Notes: generated by a model not told the origin, from the letters alone. A stretch of 64,000 bases of DNA from Clostridium folliculivorans (GCF_024341905.1 NZ_BQXY01000001.1:405013-469012); one strand, 5' to 3'. Counted from the first letter of the stretch, positions 34,400 through 43,590 are shown. Numbers and translations: made by a program.

Positions 34400-36220
34400 A
34401 TGTCAGGTTTATTTTCTACATTTAATATAGCAAAAAGAGGTATGGAAGTTCAGCAAAAAGCTATCGATGTAACTTCGCATAATATAGCAAATGCAAATAC
34501 GGCCGGATACTCAAGACAAAGAGCAAACATAGAAACTACAAGACCACAATCTTTAGGTGGTATGGAAGCAGGACAACTCGGAACAGGAGCTCAGGTTTCA
34601 ACAGTTGATAGAATTAGAGATACTTTTTTAGATTATCAAGTAAGAAATGAGACTAGTATATCTGGTCAATATAGTACTAGAGATAATTTTTTAAGCCAGA
34701 TTGAAGATGTTTTTACAGAACCATCTGATACTGGTATATCGTCATTAATGGGAAAATTCTTCGATTCATGGCAACAGTTGTCCAAGCAACCACAGAGTTC
34801 AAATGCAAGAACTGTAGTTGTTCAGCAAACATTAGCTCTTACAGATGCTTTAAATCATACATATACACAGCTTAAAGATCTAAAAAATAATGCTCAAAGT
34901 CTTATAAAGAATACTGTTACTGACATGAACAGTACTTTAAATCAAATTGGTGAACTAAATAAAGAAATAATAAGTGTTAAAAATGCTGGAGATACACCTA
35001 ATGATTTAATGGATAAAAGAGATCTATTAATAGATCAGTTATCTAGCAAATTTAACTTAAGTATAGATAAGAAAGCTTTTGAAGGAATTAATTTAAAACC
35101 AGCAGATGTAAATGGGATGAAGGCTCCAGAACTAGTTAAGGCTGATGGAGATACTCAGGTAGCTAGATTTTCATATATAAGCAGTATGGAAAAAGATCCG
35201 ACTGATGATTCTGGTACTACTTATAAGATAACCTATTATAAGCTTGGAAATATGGACAGTGAAAATAATAAACAAACAATAACTTTAACAAATGTAAGTC
35301 CTGATCAAGCTAAAGAAATTGAAGAAACAAGAGTTATATGGTCAAATAGTGATGGAGTTGCTACTAAAGCAGATGGATATCCATTAAAAGATGGATCAAC
35401 TGTAGATGTACAAGAACTTAAGTTGTTTTCTCCAACAGCTGGTGAAGTAAAAGGAAATATAACAATACAAAAAGATATTGATAATTATATAGATCAAGTA
35501 AACAAATTAGCTAAATCTATTGCATTTACAGTTAATGCTGTACATAGTGGTATGTCAAGTACAACAACTAATGGATTCCCTGATAAAGATTATATGCCTT
35601 TATTCGTAAATAAATCAGTAGCTAATTATAGTGTAAATGGACAGATTATAAATCTAGATGATACATTAAAAAATGAATCAGAGATAACAGCTGGTAACAT
35701 AACGGTAAATAAAGAAATTCTTAACGATGTTATGAAACTAAAGACAAAAACGAGAGATTCTAACTTCGCTTATGCTGATCAAAACACTGTAGATGGTGAA
35801 GGTGATGGAGCTAGAGCCTTGGCTATAGCGCAGCTTAAGAATAATTTACTTGATATTCAGGATGTAGGAACTACAGTGAATTCAAGAGCAGATCTTTTCG
35901 ATATGTCAAAAGGAAAAGCAGTACTAAAGGATAATGGGTTAACAATCGAAAATAATAATAATGGAACTACTTTAGAAGCGTACTTTAAAGATTCTATAGA
36001 TAAATTAGGGGTACAAGCTCAAGAAGCAACCAGAATGGTAACTAACCAGCAACAACTTTTAGATTCGTTAAATCAAACTAAAGATAGTGTGTCTGGAGTT
36101 TCACTTGATGAAGAGATGGCTAACTTAGTACAATTTCAACATGCATATAGTGCAAACGCAAAGGTTATCTCAACAGTGGACGAGCTTCTTGATGTAGTAG
36201 TAAATGGATTAAAGAAATAA
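34400..36220 (+). CDS. flgK: Flagellar hook-filament junction protein 1
   Basis: This 606-residue protein (HAP1) joins hook to filament. Its N-terminus has the axial-protein motif LFSTFNIAKRGMEVQQKAIDVTSHNIANANTAGYSRQR, and its C-terminus has SGVSLDEEMANLVQFQHAYSANAKVISTVDELLD. The middle region (about 190-480) is variable. Length is within the range for clostridial FlgK. GGGGGAGG precedes the ATG. It is followed by flgL after 15 bp. Confidence 0.94.
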   Translation: MSGLFSTFNIAKRGMEVQQKAIDVTSHNIANANTAGYSRQRANIETTRPQSLGGMEAGQLGTGAQVSTVDRIRDTFLDYQVRNETSISGQYSTRDNFLSQIEDVFTEPSDTGISSLMGKFFDSWQQLSKQPQSSNARTVVVQQTLALTDALNHTYTQLKDLKNNAQSLIKNTVTDMNSTLNQIGELNKEIISVKNAGDTPNDLMDKRDLLIDQLSSKFNLSIDKKAFEGINLKPADVNGMKAPELVKADGDTQVARFSYISSMEKDPTDDSGTTYKITYYKLGNMDSENNKQTITLTNVSPDQAKEIEETRVIWSNSDGVATKADGYPLKDGSTVDVQELKLFSPTAGEVKGNITIQKDIDNYIDQVNKLAKSIAFTVNAVHSGMSSTTTNGFPDKDYMPLFVNKSVANYSVNGQIINLDDTLKNESEITAGNITVNKEILNDVMKLKTKTRDSNFAYADQNTVDGEGDGARALAIAQLKNNLLDIQDVGTTVNSRADLFDMSKGKAVLKDNGLTIENNNNGTTLEAYFKDSIDKLGVQAQEATRMVTNQQQLLDSLNQTKDSVSGVSLDEEMANLVQFQHAYSANAKVISTVDELLDVVVNGLKK

Positions 36221-36235
36221 TAAAGGAGTATTTAA

Positions 36236-37231
36236 ATGAGAGTTACTAATAGAATGTTATCAAATAACTTCCTAAGTGATATGAGAACAAATCTCAATAG
36301 TATGAAAACCCTTCAATCTCAGTTGTCATCAGGAAAAGAAATAAGAAGACCATCAGATGACCCTTTCAAAGTTGCAAGAGCTATGCAGCTTAACACAGAT
36401 ATATCTGCCAATAAGCAGTACAATGAAAATATAAGCGATACTATAAACTACCTTGATGCTACAGATACATCTTTAGATCAAATCACTCAATCTTTTCAAA
36501 GAATAAGAGAACTTGTAGTATCATCTGGAAATGCAGCTTATGGCTCAGACGAAAGAAGAGCTATAAAGGATGAACTTAATCAGAAGGTTTCAGAAGTATC
36601 TCAAATATTAAATTCAAATTTCGATGGTAAGTATATCTTCGGTGGTAGTAAGGTAACATCAAAACCAATGGGAGTTAAGGATTTTGATGCAAATGGAAAT
36701 AAAGGGTTATTCTTTGCAGGAAAAGAAGGCGAAGAACTTTCAATAAACTCTACAGATATTACTATGTCAAGCCAAATGGATATGATAAGAGCAAAACTAC
36801 CTGTGGAAGTATCACAAGGTGTAACTATGGATTACAATGTAAGTGCATACGATGTGTTAAATTTCACAAGTGAAAAAGGAAAGCAAATAAATGTTAGCAA
36901 TTTGTTGAATAATATAATTACTAACTTAGATTCATCTTCTCCTGATGCACAAAGCAAACTTACAGGAGAAAACCTAGATGACTTAACTGCTGCAGCTAGT
37001 AATATACTGAAAATCAGATCAGAAGTTGGAGCTAAACAAAATAGAATGGATTCTGCAAAAGATAAAAATGATCAAGAAAATTACAATTTAACTGATGTAT
37101 TATCTAATACAGAAGATATAGATATAACTCAAAAAACAATGGAATACAGTACGATGCAGACTGTGTATATGGCATCACTACAAACAAGTGCAAAAATAAT
37201 TCAGCCATCTCTAATGGATTACTTGAGATAG
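36236..37231 (+). CDS. flgL: Flagellar hook-filament junction protein 3
   Basis: This 331-residue protein (HAP3) is homologous to flagellin at both ends. The N-terminus RVTNRMLSNNFLSDMRTNLNSMKTLQSQLSSGKEIRRPSDDP and the C-terminal YSTMQTVYMASLQTSAKIIQPSLMDYL are typical. It sits between FlgK and the filament. AAAGGAG precedes the ATG. fliW follows after 19 bp, so the junction proteins are coupled to the FliW-CsrA control genes. Confidence 0.94.
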   Translation: MRVTNRMLSNNFLSDMRTNLNSMKTLQSQLSSGKEIRRPSDDPFKVARAMQLNTDISANKQYNENISDTINYLDATDTSLDQITQSFQRIRELVVSSGNAAYGSDERRAIKDELNQKVSEVSQILNSNFDGKYIFGGSKVTSKPMGVKDFDANGNKGLFFAGKEGEELSINSTDITMSSQMDMIRAKLPVEVSQGVTMDYNVSAYDVLNFTSEKGKQINVSNLLNNIITNLDSSSPDAQSKLTGENLDDLTAAASNILKIRSEVGAKQNRMDSAKDKNDQENYNLTDVLSNTEDIDITQKTMEYSTMQTVYMASLQTSAKIIQPSLMDYLR

Positions 37232-37250
37232 CAGTATTGGAGGGGATTTT

Positions 37251-37679
37251 ATGAAACTAGAGACTAAATACCATGGTATATTAAATTATGAAGAAGACGA
37301 TATAATCACTTTTGCTAAAGGATTACCAGGTCTTCAAGATTTGAAAAAGTTTATACTTGTTGATTTTGAAGAGAATCCAATCTTTAAGATACTACACTCA
37401 GTTGAAGACGAGGAGGTTGGGTTAGTCACAGTTTCCCCTTTCGATTTTATAAATGAATATGAATTTGAGCTTAAGGATTCTATAGTAGAAAGACTTACAA
37501 TAAAGGATTCTAATGAAATTTTAGTATTAAATACAGTGACCCTTAGTTCTAAAGTTGAAAATATTACTACTAACTTAAAAGCACCTATAATAATAAATAC
37601 AAAATCAAAGCTTGGGGAACAAATAATCATAGATAATGAAAAGTATATGATAAAACATCCTCTACTAAGGAGTGAGTAA
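37251..37679 (+). CDS. fliW: Flagellar assembly factor FliW
   Basis: This 142-residue protein matches FliW, which binds flagellin and, when free, binds and antagonises CsrA so that flagellin translation responds to export. Family features include the N-terminal [27 protein letters not shown] block and the [20 protein letters not shown] block. csrA follows directly, with its ATG one base after the fliW stop, the classical fliW-csrA pair of Bacillus and clostridia. The ribosome site TTGGAGGGGA itself contains GGA. Confidence 0.93.
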   Translation: MKLETKYHGILNYEEDDIITFAKGLPGLQDLKKFILVDFEENPIFKILHSVEDEEVGLVTVSPFDFINEYEFELKDSIVERLTIKDSNEILVLNTVTLSSKVENITTNLKAPIIINTKSKLGEQIIIDNEKYMIKHPLLRSE

Positions 37680-37680
37680 T

Positions 37681-37896
37681 ATGTTAGTACTAACTAGAAA
37701 GAAAGGTCAATCATTACTGATTGGTGATGATATTGAAATTTCAGTAATAAAGCTTGATGATGGAAGTGTAAAACTTGCAATTAGCGCACCGAAAGAACTA
37801 AGTATTCTTAGAAAAGAACTTGTTAAAGAAATTGAAGATGAGAATAAAAATGCTACTATAATAGATTTAAGTATTCTTAAAAATCTCAATAAATAG
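37681..37896 (+). CDS. csrA: Translational regulator CsrA (first copy)
   Basis: This 71-residue RNA-binding protein recognises GGA, usually in hairpin loops at ribosome sites. It starts [20 protein letters not shown] and contains [12 protein letters not shown] with the conserved RNA-contacting arginine. A C-terminal extension of about 15 residues is typical of Firmicute CsrA with the FliW-contact region. AAGGAG lies seven bases before the ATG. A shorter second copy is at 43591 between the flagellin genes. The likely targets are the flagellin leaders, where GGA hairpins and AGGGAGGG ribosome sites are found. Confidence 0.93.
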   Translation: MLVLTRKKGQSLLIGDDIEISVIKLDDGSVKLAISAPKELSILRKELVKEIEDENKNATIIDLSILKNLNK

Positions 37897-37906
37897 AGGT
37901 GTACGT

Positions 37907-38263
37907 ATGGAGATAAGGGTTAATCAGGGAACTGGAATACAGACAAATGTTGATTCAACTAATCAACCAAAACCAATAATAACTGATATATCTGTACAAG
38001 AAGACAAAAAAACTATAGATACAAAAGATAAAAATGATGATCGAGAGATAAAAAAAGCTGTAGATAAACTTAATAAGTTCCTTGAAGGTGATAGTGCTCA
38101 TGCAGTATATGAGATGCATGATAAATTTAAAAATGACCTGATGATTAAAATAGTTGATGATAAAACTAAAGAGGTACTTATGGAAGTGCCTCCTAAAAAA
38201 ATATTGGACATGGTTGCTAAACTGTGTGAGATGGTCGGAGTTGTTTTTGATAAAAAAGTATAA
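37907..38263 (+). CDS. flaG: FlaG family protein
   Basis: This 118-residue protein has a disordered, Lys/Asp-rich N-terminal half and a C-terminal FlaG domain with the pattern REIKKAVDKLNKFL and FKNDLMIKIVDDKTKEVLMEVPPKKILDMVAKLCE. FlaG affects filament length in some bacteria, but its mechanism is unclear. It lies in the normal place before fliS and fliD. AGAGGTG precedes the ATG. Confidence 0.88.
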   Translation: MEIRVNQGTGIQTNVDSTNQPKPIITDISVQEDKKTIDTKDKNDDREIKKAVDKLNKFLEGDSAHAVYEMHDKFKNDLMIKIVDDKTKEVLMEVPPKKILDMVAKLCEMVGVVFDKKV

Positions 38264-38292
38264 GTAGATTTAAGTGTTTGGGAGGAATCTAT

Positions 38293-38598
38293 ATGGAATT
38301 TAAGTTAAATAAAATAGATACCGACCTAAGAGAAAAGCTTAACGAACAAACTAGGGATGGTAAGGTTCATTCTAAGGATGGAATAAAGATTGAAACACAA
38401 GTTGATAGCTATAAATATAGAGAACCGAATAAACAAAAAAAGAAAGACAAGCATAAAGAGTCTTTTAAAGAAGTAATAAAAGAACAGAAGACGGTAACTG
38501 TAGATGGATATAAGCCTGATACTGTTGAAGTTGAGGTAGTAAAGGAAAAAGACTCGAAAGAAAACTATAGAGGTGTATTTATAGATGTTAAAAAATAG
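38293..38598 (+). CDS. Lysine-rich small protein of the late flagellar operon, unknown
   Basis: This 101-residue highly charged protein has no family that I recognise. It contains a central lysine cluster (KQKKKDKHKESFKEVIKE) and a valine/glutamate-rich C-terminal part ending in RGVFIDVKK, and no membrane segment. The SFKEVI pattern weakly resembles motifs in small flagellar proteins. GGGAGGA precedes the chosen ATG at 38293. Its place between flaG and fliS, with 29-bp and 9-bp gaps, makes it part of the late operon, so a role in filament or cap assembly is an inference from context only. Confidence 0.75.
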   Translation: MEFKLNKIDTDLREKLNEQTRDGKVHSKDGIKIETQVDSYKYREPNKQKKKDKHKESFKEVIKEQKTVTVDGYKPDTVEVEVVKEKDSKENYRGVFIDVKK

Positions 38599-38607
38599 GA
38601 GGATATT

Positions 38608-38994
38608 ATGTACGCAAATAACGGATACAATGTATATAAAAACAATAGTGTAAATTATGCATCCAAGGAACAACTATTACTTATGCTGCTAGATGGAGCG
38701 GTAAAATATGCTAAGATAGGTAGACAAGCAATTGAAGATAAGGATATAAAAAAGGCTCATGAGAATATTAAAAAGACTGAAGATATATTTACAGAACTTA
38801 TGGTAAGCCTAGATACAAATGCTGGTGATTGGGCAAAATCACTATTTGCAGTATACGAATTCATCAATTATCAACTTATGCAAGCTAATATAAAAAAAGA
38901 CACTTCAATAATGGATACAGTAATTCCTATGATAGAAGATATAAGAAATACTTGGCAGGAAGCAGAAAAACTTTCAAAGGCAGCAGTAAGATAA
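38608..38994 (+). CDS. fliS: Flagellin export chaperone FliS
   Basis: This 128-residue helical protein prevents flagellin polymerising in the cytoplasm. It shows the family pattern YKNNSVNYASKEQLLLMLLDGAVKYAKIGRQAIEDKD, and the segment VYEFINYQLMQANIKKDTSIM that lines the flagellin-binding groove. AGGAGG precedes the ATG. The next small gene begins two bases after its stop, consistent with a FliS-FliT pair. Confidence 0.93.
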   Translation: MYANNGYNVYKNNSVNYASKEQLLLMLLDGAVKYAKIGRQAIEDKDIKKAHENIKKTEDIFTELMVSLDTNAGDWAKSLFAVYEFINYQLMQANIKKDTSIMDTVIPMIEDIRNTWQEAEKLSKAAVR

Positions 38995-38995
38995 T

Positions 38996-39334
38996 ATGAA
39001 TTCCTTAAGAGAAACACTATTAGGTTATAAGGAATTAACTGATAAATTACTTTTATCAATAGAAGAAGAAGATGAAGAAAACTTTCTTAGACTAATAGAA
39101 GCTAAACAAGATTTAATTGATTCGATTAATCAAATTGGTTATGATCCGAAAATGTTTAGTGAAATTTCTAAAGAACTAGGGTTACTCGAGCAAGACAAAA
39201 AACTACATCAGATTATTGAAGAAAAAAAGCTTTCTATAAAGGAAGAGATAAAGAAAATAAATGATAAAAAGAATGCAGCTACTGCATATAACAATACTTA
39301 TAGAGGGTTTAACCTTATAAACAAAAAGATTTAG
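38996..39334 (+). CDS. FliT-like flagellar chaperone
   Basis: This 112-residue, mostly helical protein lies between fliS and fliD, the place of FliT. It has a first helix LRETLLGYKELTDKLLLSIEEED and a long charged C-terminal helix, with a short tail containing YNNTYRGFNLINKKI. FliT-type proteins hold FliD for export. Sequence conservation in this family is low, so the name rests on size, helices and position. It starts two bases after the fliS stop without a good ribosome site of its own, suggesting translational coupling. Confidence 0.65.
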   Translation: MNSLRETLLGYKELTDKLLLSIEEEDEENFLRLIEAKQDLIDSINQIGYDPKMFSEISKELGLLEQDKKLHQIIEEKKLSIKEEIKKINDKKNAATAYNNTYRGFNLINKKI

Positions 39335-39349
39335 AATGGAGGGATTTTT

Positions 39350-41245
39350 TTGAATATATCAGGAGCATCTGGTAGTAGTAGCAGTACTACCGATTACACC
39401 AGAATAACAGGAATGGCCAGTGGACTAGATGTTGATGGACTAGTAAAACAAGCTTTAAGTGCAGATCAAACAAAAATAGATAAGGTGAAGCAGGATTCTC
39501 AATATGTTCAATGGCAACAAGAGGCTTATGTAGGTTATATAAAAGACCTTAAAGATTTTGCTAACTCTTTTGACATATTACAAGCAGATAACATGATGAC
39601 TTCATCAACCTATACTGGAACTTCAGTTTCCACAGCCATGGCATCTACAGGGGTAGCGGGAGATAATTACTTAACGGCATCTACATACCCTGGAGCAGTA
39701 AAGGGAAACTATCAAGTTAAAATTAATAATCTTGCTGGTACTGCTAAAAGTCAAAGAGATTTTGATAGTGTTAATGTTACTTTGCCTAGCACTGTAGCAA
39801 GCTCTATAACTTCCCAGTCTATAAAACTAAATCTAACTGATACAAATGGAAACACTACATCAACTAGTATTGACTTTAGTGGATATGCAGGTAGTGGTAC
39901 TGCTGATGATATAACACAATATATTAATGATCAGTTGAAAGCTGCTGGAGCATCAGCAAAAGTAAATGCTACTAATAGTAATGGTGTTATTACATTTACA
40001 TCAACATCATCTGATAAAATAAGTGTAGATAGCAGCACAAAGTTTTATGGCCTGGAAGGGTTTAGTGGAAAGGTAATTAGTGGAGGTTTCAACACAAGTA
40101 CTAAGCTAAGTGATTTGGGAATTGGAGCTAACAGTACTATTAACATCCAAGTAGACCCTACAGATCCTACTAAGAAATGTTCCATAAATTTGAGTTCTAC
40201 TGATACAGTGAATGATTTAATGAATAAGCTTAAGAATACTTATATTGGAAGCTCTCCTTTATATACATATATAAATGTTAATTATAGCGAGCTAAATAAT
40301 AAACTTACTATAGAGAGTAAAAATACTGGTTCATCAAGTGGAATTACAATTAGTGATACTTCAGGATTAGCGGCACAGACATTGGGCATAGCTGGTACAT
40401 TTACTGGTACTGATGCAAGTGTATCTATTAAGGCTCCTGGTGAAGTAAATTTTACTCAAGTGACTAAGGGGTCAAATAGCTTTACTTTAGATAACATTAC
40501 TTACAATTTGCAAAATGCTACAGCAGGAGATACTGTAAATCTTTCTGTTAAAGCAGATGCTTCGTCAGCAGTAGATAAATTTAAGAAGTTCATAGATAAG
40601 TATAATACCTTAATAGATAAAATAAATACTAGCATAACTCAAAAGAAAAACTATGATTATAAGCCTTTAACAGATACACAAAAGTCTTCAATGACTGCAG
40701 ATCAAATAACTGCTTGGGAGACTAAGGCTAAGGAAGGTATATTAAGAAGAGATGATACATTAAGTAATCTGGTTTCAACTATGAGACAAGCGGTTTATGA
40801 TACAGTTAATGGCGCAGGGTTAAATATAACTGATATTGGTATAACAACTACCTCTAATTACATGGATGGTGGTAAATTAACAATAGATGAAACTAAACTA
40901 AAGACTGCTATCGAGCAAAAAGGTGATTTAGTTAAAAACTTGTTTACTAAATCCGGTACAGCTAATACCGATAAAGGTATATTCGTAAGATTTAAAGATG
41001 CTTTAAATAATGTGGTAGGTACTGATGGTACTTTAATTAAAAAAGCTGGTTATATAAATTCTAGATGGGTAAGCGAAAATGATTTAACTAAGAGTATAGC
41101 TGAAAAAACTCAAAAGATTAAAGATATGCAGGATGCTATGAAAACAAAACAGCAACAGCTTTATAATATGTACTCTACTCTTGAGACTAATATGAATAAA
41201 TTAAATTCTCAAAGCAGTTGGCTTTCATCGGCAATGAGCGGTTAA
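39350..41245 (+). CDS. fliD: Flagellar filament cap protein FliD
   Basis: This 631-residue protein (HAP2) caps the filament and folds flagellin at the tip. The N-terminal motif YTRITGMASGLDVDGLVKQAL and the C-terminal part with SIAEKTQKIKDMQDAMKTKQQQLYNMYSTLETNMNKLNSQSSWL are characteristic. The central region (about 110-430) is Ser/Thr-rich and longer than in short FliD proteins. The start is a TTG preceded by GGAGGGA; no better in-frame ATG is present. It closes the late operon, and a strong terminator follows. Confidence 0.94.
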   Translation: MNISGASGSSSSTTDYTRITGMASGLDVDGLVKQALSADQTKIDKVKQDSQYVQWQQEAYVGYIKDLKDFANSFDILQADNMMTSSTYTGTSVSTAMASTGVAGDNYLTASTYPGAVKGNYQVKINNLAGTAKSQRDFDSVNVTLPSTVASSITSQSIKLNLTDTNGNTTSTSIDFSGYAGSGTADDITQYINDQLKAAGASAKVNATNSNGVITFTSTSSDKISVDSSTKFYGLEGFSGKVISGGFNTSTKLSDLGIGANSTINIQVDPTDPTKKCSINLSSTDTVNDLMNKLKNTYIGSSPLYTYINVNYSELNNKLTIESKNTGSSSGITISDTSGLAAQTLGIAGTFTGTDASVSIKAPGEVNFTQVTKGSNSFTLDNITYNLQNATAGDTVNLSVKADASSAVDKFKKFIDKYNTLIDKINTSITQKKNYDYKPLTDTQKSSMTADQITAWETKAKEGILRRDDTLSNLVSTMRQAVYDTVNGAGLNITDIGITTTSNYMDGGKLTIDETKLKTAIEQKGDLVKNLFTKSGTANTDKGIFVRFKDALNNVVGTDGTLIKKAGYINSRWVSENDLTKSIAEKTQKIKDMQDAMKTKQQQLYNMYSTLETNMNKLNSQSSWLSSAMSG

Positions 41246-41250
41246 AACTT

Positions 41251-41280
41251 AGAAGATACTAAAGTATCTTCTTTTTTTTG
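41251..41280 (+). terminator. Intrinsic terminator after fliD
   Basis: Arms AGAAGATACT and AGTATCTTCT are followed by a run of T. It begins a few bases after the fliD stop. Confidence 0.92.
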
Positions 41281-41292
41281 TACTGTTAAGAC

Positions 41293-41340
41293 ACCGTGTT
41301 GAAATTAAGTGGCTATACATCCGACGATTTAATGAGCTTT
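41293..41340 (+). repeat. Conserved 48-bp intergenic motif, copy 2
   Basis: This matches 33413-33463 through the blocks TTGAAATTAA, TGG, ACATCC and ATGAGCTT. As with copy 1, it lies immediately after an intrinsic terminator and upstream of sigma-D promoters. Its function is unknown. Confidence 0.5.
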
Positions 41341-41374
41341 CGCAAAGGATTAAATAAGTTTCTATAAAAAACTA

Positions 41375-41809
41375 TAAAGTATTGTTTTATGATAACGATT
41401 ACTATAGTATGAAGATAAAAAATATTAATAGACAGAAGTTGTTAATTAATGTAATTGTCTGAATTTTTATAAGATGTATAAAACCTTATAAAAATATTTT
41501 AAAAAGTAGTAAAGTACTACAGAAGAACAACGATAATATAGTATAAAGATAAAACATATTAACGAACAAGTATTGTTAGTTGGTGTAATTATCTGAAATT
41601 TTATAAGAAGCACAAAATCTTATAAAAATATTTTAAAAAAGCAGTAAAGTACCACAGAAATGAAACGATAATATAGTATGAAGATAAAACATATTAATGA
41701 ACAAGGATTGTTAATTAATATAATTATCTGAAATTTTATAAGAAGTAACAAAATCTTATAAAAATATTTAAAAAAAGTAGTAAAGTATCACAAAAATTTA
41801 ACGATAATA
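41375..41809 (+). promoter_or_regulatory. Tandem array of four sigma-D-type promoters
   Basis: Four copies of TAAAGTA followed after the same spacing by CGATAATA-like sequence occur with -10 elements at 41396 (CGATTACT), 41531, 41666 and 41802. In all four, TAAA and CGAT are separated by exactly 17 bp. The periodicity is 135, 135 and 136 bp, and the intervening sequence (containing ATTATCTGAAATTTTATAAG and AAAATCTTATAAAAATATTT blocks) is repeated too. The first unit is the most diverged. All promoters point at flagellin 1, with predicted leaders of about 120 to 525 nt. Confidence 0.9.
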
Positions 41810-41890
41810 AAGTATAAGGGTGATAAAACACTACTTAAAAAATCTTAATAAGGTAGTAAGTTCAAAGAACTTAACTATAAATAAATTATT

Positions 41891-41922
41891 GGACATGGAT
41901 GTCCGTTAAAAATCAGGGAGGG
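41891..41922 (+). promoter_or_regulatory. CsrA-type hairpin and ribosome site in the flagellin 1 leader
   Basis: GGACA and TGTCC form a perfect stem with the loop TGGA, giving ACATGGATGT, a full match to the CsrA recognition pattern ACANGGANGT. Ten bases later is AGGGAGGG, the ribosome site, which offers a second GGA. Two-site CsrA binding in the flagellin leader is established for Bacillus subtilis hag; here it is inferred from sequence. Confidence 0.7.
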
Positions 41923-41929
41923 TTTTATA

Positions 41930-43321
41930 ATGATAATCAATCACAATTTAGCAGCAAACAATGCAATTAGACAAATGAATACTAACTCAACAAATGCTAG
42001 CAAGGCTATGCAAAAACTTTCTTCAGGTCTTAGAATCAACAGTGCATCAGATGATGCTGCAGGATTAGCAATATCTGAAAAGATGAGAGGCCAAATAAGA
42101 GGTCTTGATCAAGCTTCAAGCAATGCTCAAGATGGTATATCACTAGTACAAACAGCTGAAGGTGCGTTAAATGAAACTACATCAATTCTTCAAAGAATGA
42201 GAGAGTTATCAACTCAAGCATCAAATGATACAAACACTGCTGATGACAGGGGTGCTATACAAAAAGAAGTATCACAATTAAATTCTGAAATAGACAGAAT
42301 AGCAAACACAACTGAGTTTAATACTAAAAAGTTATTAACAGGAAATCTTGGTGTTTCAACTAATGATGGACAAAACATAACTAAAGCAGCTATGACTACT
42401 GATACTCAAGCCGGAACATTAAACTTAAGTGCTAACGGTACTTTAGCAACAGTTGCTAGTGCAACTTTAGCAACAGCAGCTGGTAAAACTACAGTTGCAA
42501 CTTCTGATTCACTAACAGTTGTAGCTAACGGAAAGACATTTAACGTAGCAACTAGTGCTGGACAAACATATGATGATTTAGCAACTCAAATGTCTTCAAT
42601 CACTGGATTAGATGTAAGTTTTAAATCAGGAACAGGATTTACATTTGCAACTAAGGATGCAAATGCTGACCAATCAGTATCTATTAAAGAAACTACTGCA
42701 AACGCATTAGATGGAGCTACTGACTTTACAACTGCAACTACTGGTGCAGGAACAAATGCAACTGGTTTAGCTGGTACAGGAAGCGATGGAGCAGCTGCAT
42801 CATTCTCATACCAAGGAAACCAAGTTACAGTTACATCTGGAAGCCAAAAAGGTTTAACATTTACTTTAGCTGCTGACCAAGGAAGCACAACTACAGCTAC
42901 AGTTTCTGGTAAGTCAATAACTGCAAGTGGACAATTACAATTACACATTGGTGCAAACCAAGGTCAAACAATGTCAGTAAGCATAAATGCAATGGATTCA
43001 AAGAATCTTGGAGTATCTGGTGTTGACGTAACAACTCAAAACGGAGCTGAAAATGCAATAACAAGTGTAGATAATGCTATACAAACAGTTTCAGCAGAAA
43101 GAGCTAAGCTTGGTGCTTACTCAAACAGATTAGAACATACAATCAATAACTTAGGAACTTCAAGTGAAAACTTAACATCAGCTGAATCAAGAATCAGAGA
43201 TGTTGATATGGCTAAAGAAATGTCTACATTCTCTAAGAACAACATTCTTAGCCAGGCTGCTCAAGCTATGCTTGCTCAAGCTAACCAACAACCACAACAG
43301 GTTCTTCAATTATTAAGATAA
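41930..43321 (+). CDS. fliC: Flagellin 1
   Basis: This 463-residue filament protein has conserved ends: an N-terminal D0/D1 region starting [19 protein letters not shown] with [29 protein letters not shown], and a C-terminal region with [37 protein letters not shown]. The middle (about residues 140-370) is Thr/Ala/Gly-rich, with little similarity to flagellin 2 at 43975, and is expected to be surface exposed. Codon bias is strong. It is driven by four sigma-D promoters and carries a CsrA-type hairpin in its leader, which fits the most abundant filament subunit. Confidence 0.95.
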   Translation: MIINHNLAANNAIRQMNTNSTNASKAMQKLSSGLRINSASDDAAGLAISEKMRGQIRGLDQASSNAQDGISLVQTAEGALNETTSILQRMRELSTQASNDTNTADDRGAIQKEVSQLNSEIDRIANTTEFNTKKLLTGNLGVSTNDGQNITKAAMTTDTQAGTLNLSANGTLATVASATLATAAGKTTVATSDSLTVVANGKTFNVATSAGQTYDDLATQMSSITGLDVSFKSGTGFTFATKDANADQSVSIKETTANALDGATDFTTATTGAGTNATGLAGTGSDGAAASFSYQGNQVTVTSGSQKGLTFTLAADQGSTTTATVSGKSITASGQLQLHIGANQGQTMSVSINAMDSKNLGVSGVDVTTQNGAENAITSVDNAIQTVSAERAKLGAYSNRLEHTINNLGTSSENLTSAESRIRDVDMAKEMSTFSKNNILSQAAQAMLAQANQQPQQVLQLLR

Positions 43322-43354
43322 TAGAGTAAAGTATTTAGTTAGTTGTATATTTAA

Positions 43355-43384
43355 GAGTCAGAGATTTAGGTCTCTGACTCTATA
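43355..43384 (+). terminator. Stem-loop after flagellin 1
   Basis: Perfect 10-bp arms GAGTCAGAGA and TCTCTGACTC with loop TTTAGG are followed by TATATT. The T-tract is poor, so it may be a weak terminator or protect the mRNA 3' end. A related stem ends flagellin 2. Confidence 0.65.
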
Positions 43385-43426
43385 TTAAAAAAATATAAAA
43401 AACTTTAAAAAATTTTAAAAAAAGTA

Positions 43427-43455
43427 TAAAGTTTATATTTAAGTGTACGAATAGA
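43427..43455 (+). promoter_or_regulatory. Sigma-D-type promoter before csrA2
   Basis: TAAA at 43427 and CGAATAGA at 43448 are separated by 17 bp, the same spacing as the flagellin array, though the -10 is less perfect. The predicted start is near 43462, about 130 nt before csrA2. Confidence 0.6.
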
Positions 43456-43490
43456 TAAATATAAAGTAAAAATTGCATAAATACAATTAA

Positions 43491-43570
43491 TAATCATGGA
43501 TGATTAATAGACTTATCTCATTTTGCAGGAGGCAAAGGGTAGATAGGTATATTAATCATCCACTTTTTTG
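43491..43570 (+). promoter_or_regulatory. Attenuator-like csrA2 leader with GGA loops
   Basis: A long stem pairs GGATGATTAATA (43498-43509) with TATTAATCATCC (43550-43561), continues as ACTTATCT/AGATAGGT and ends in TTTGC-AGGAG-GCAAA (43522-43536). CTTTTTT follows, so it resembles an intrinsic terminator before the gene. The 5' arm also belongs to a competing hairpin TAATCATGGATGATTA (43491-43506) with loop TGGA. Both apical loops carry GGA, the CsrA target. The two structures cannot form together, which suggests CsrA-responsive attenuation or release of a roughly 108-nt GGA-bearing RNA. Confidence 0.55.
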
Positions 43571-43590
43571 CGATTTCAAGGAGGAAGAAT

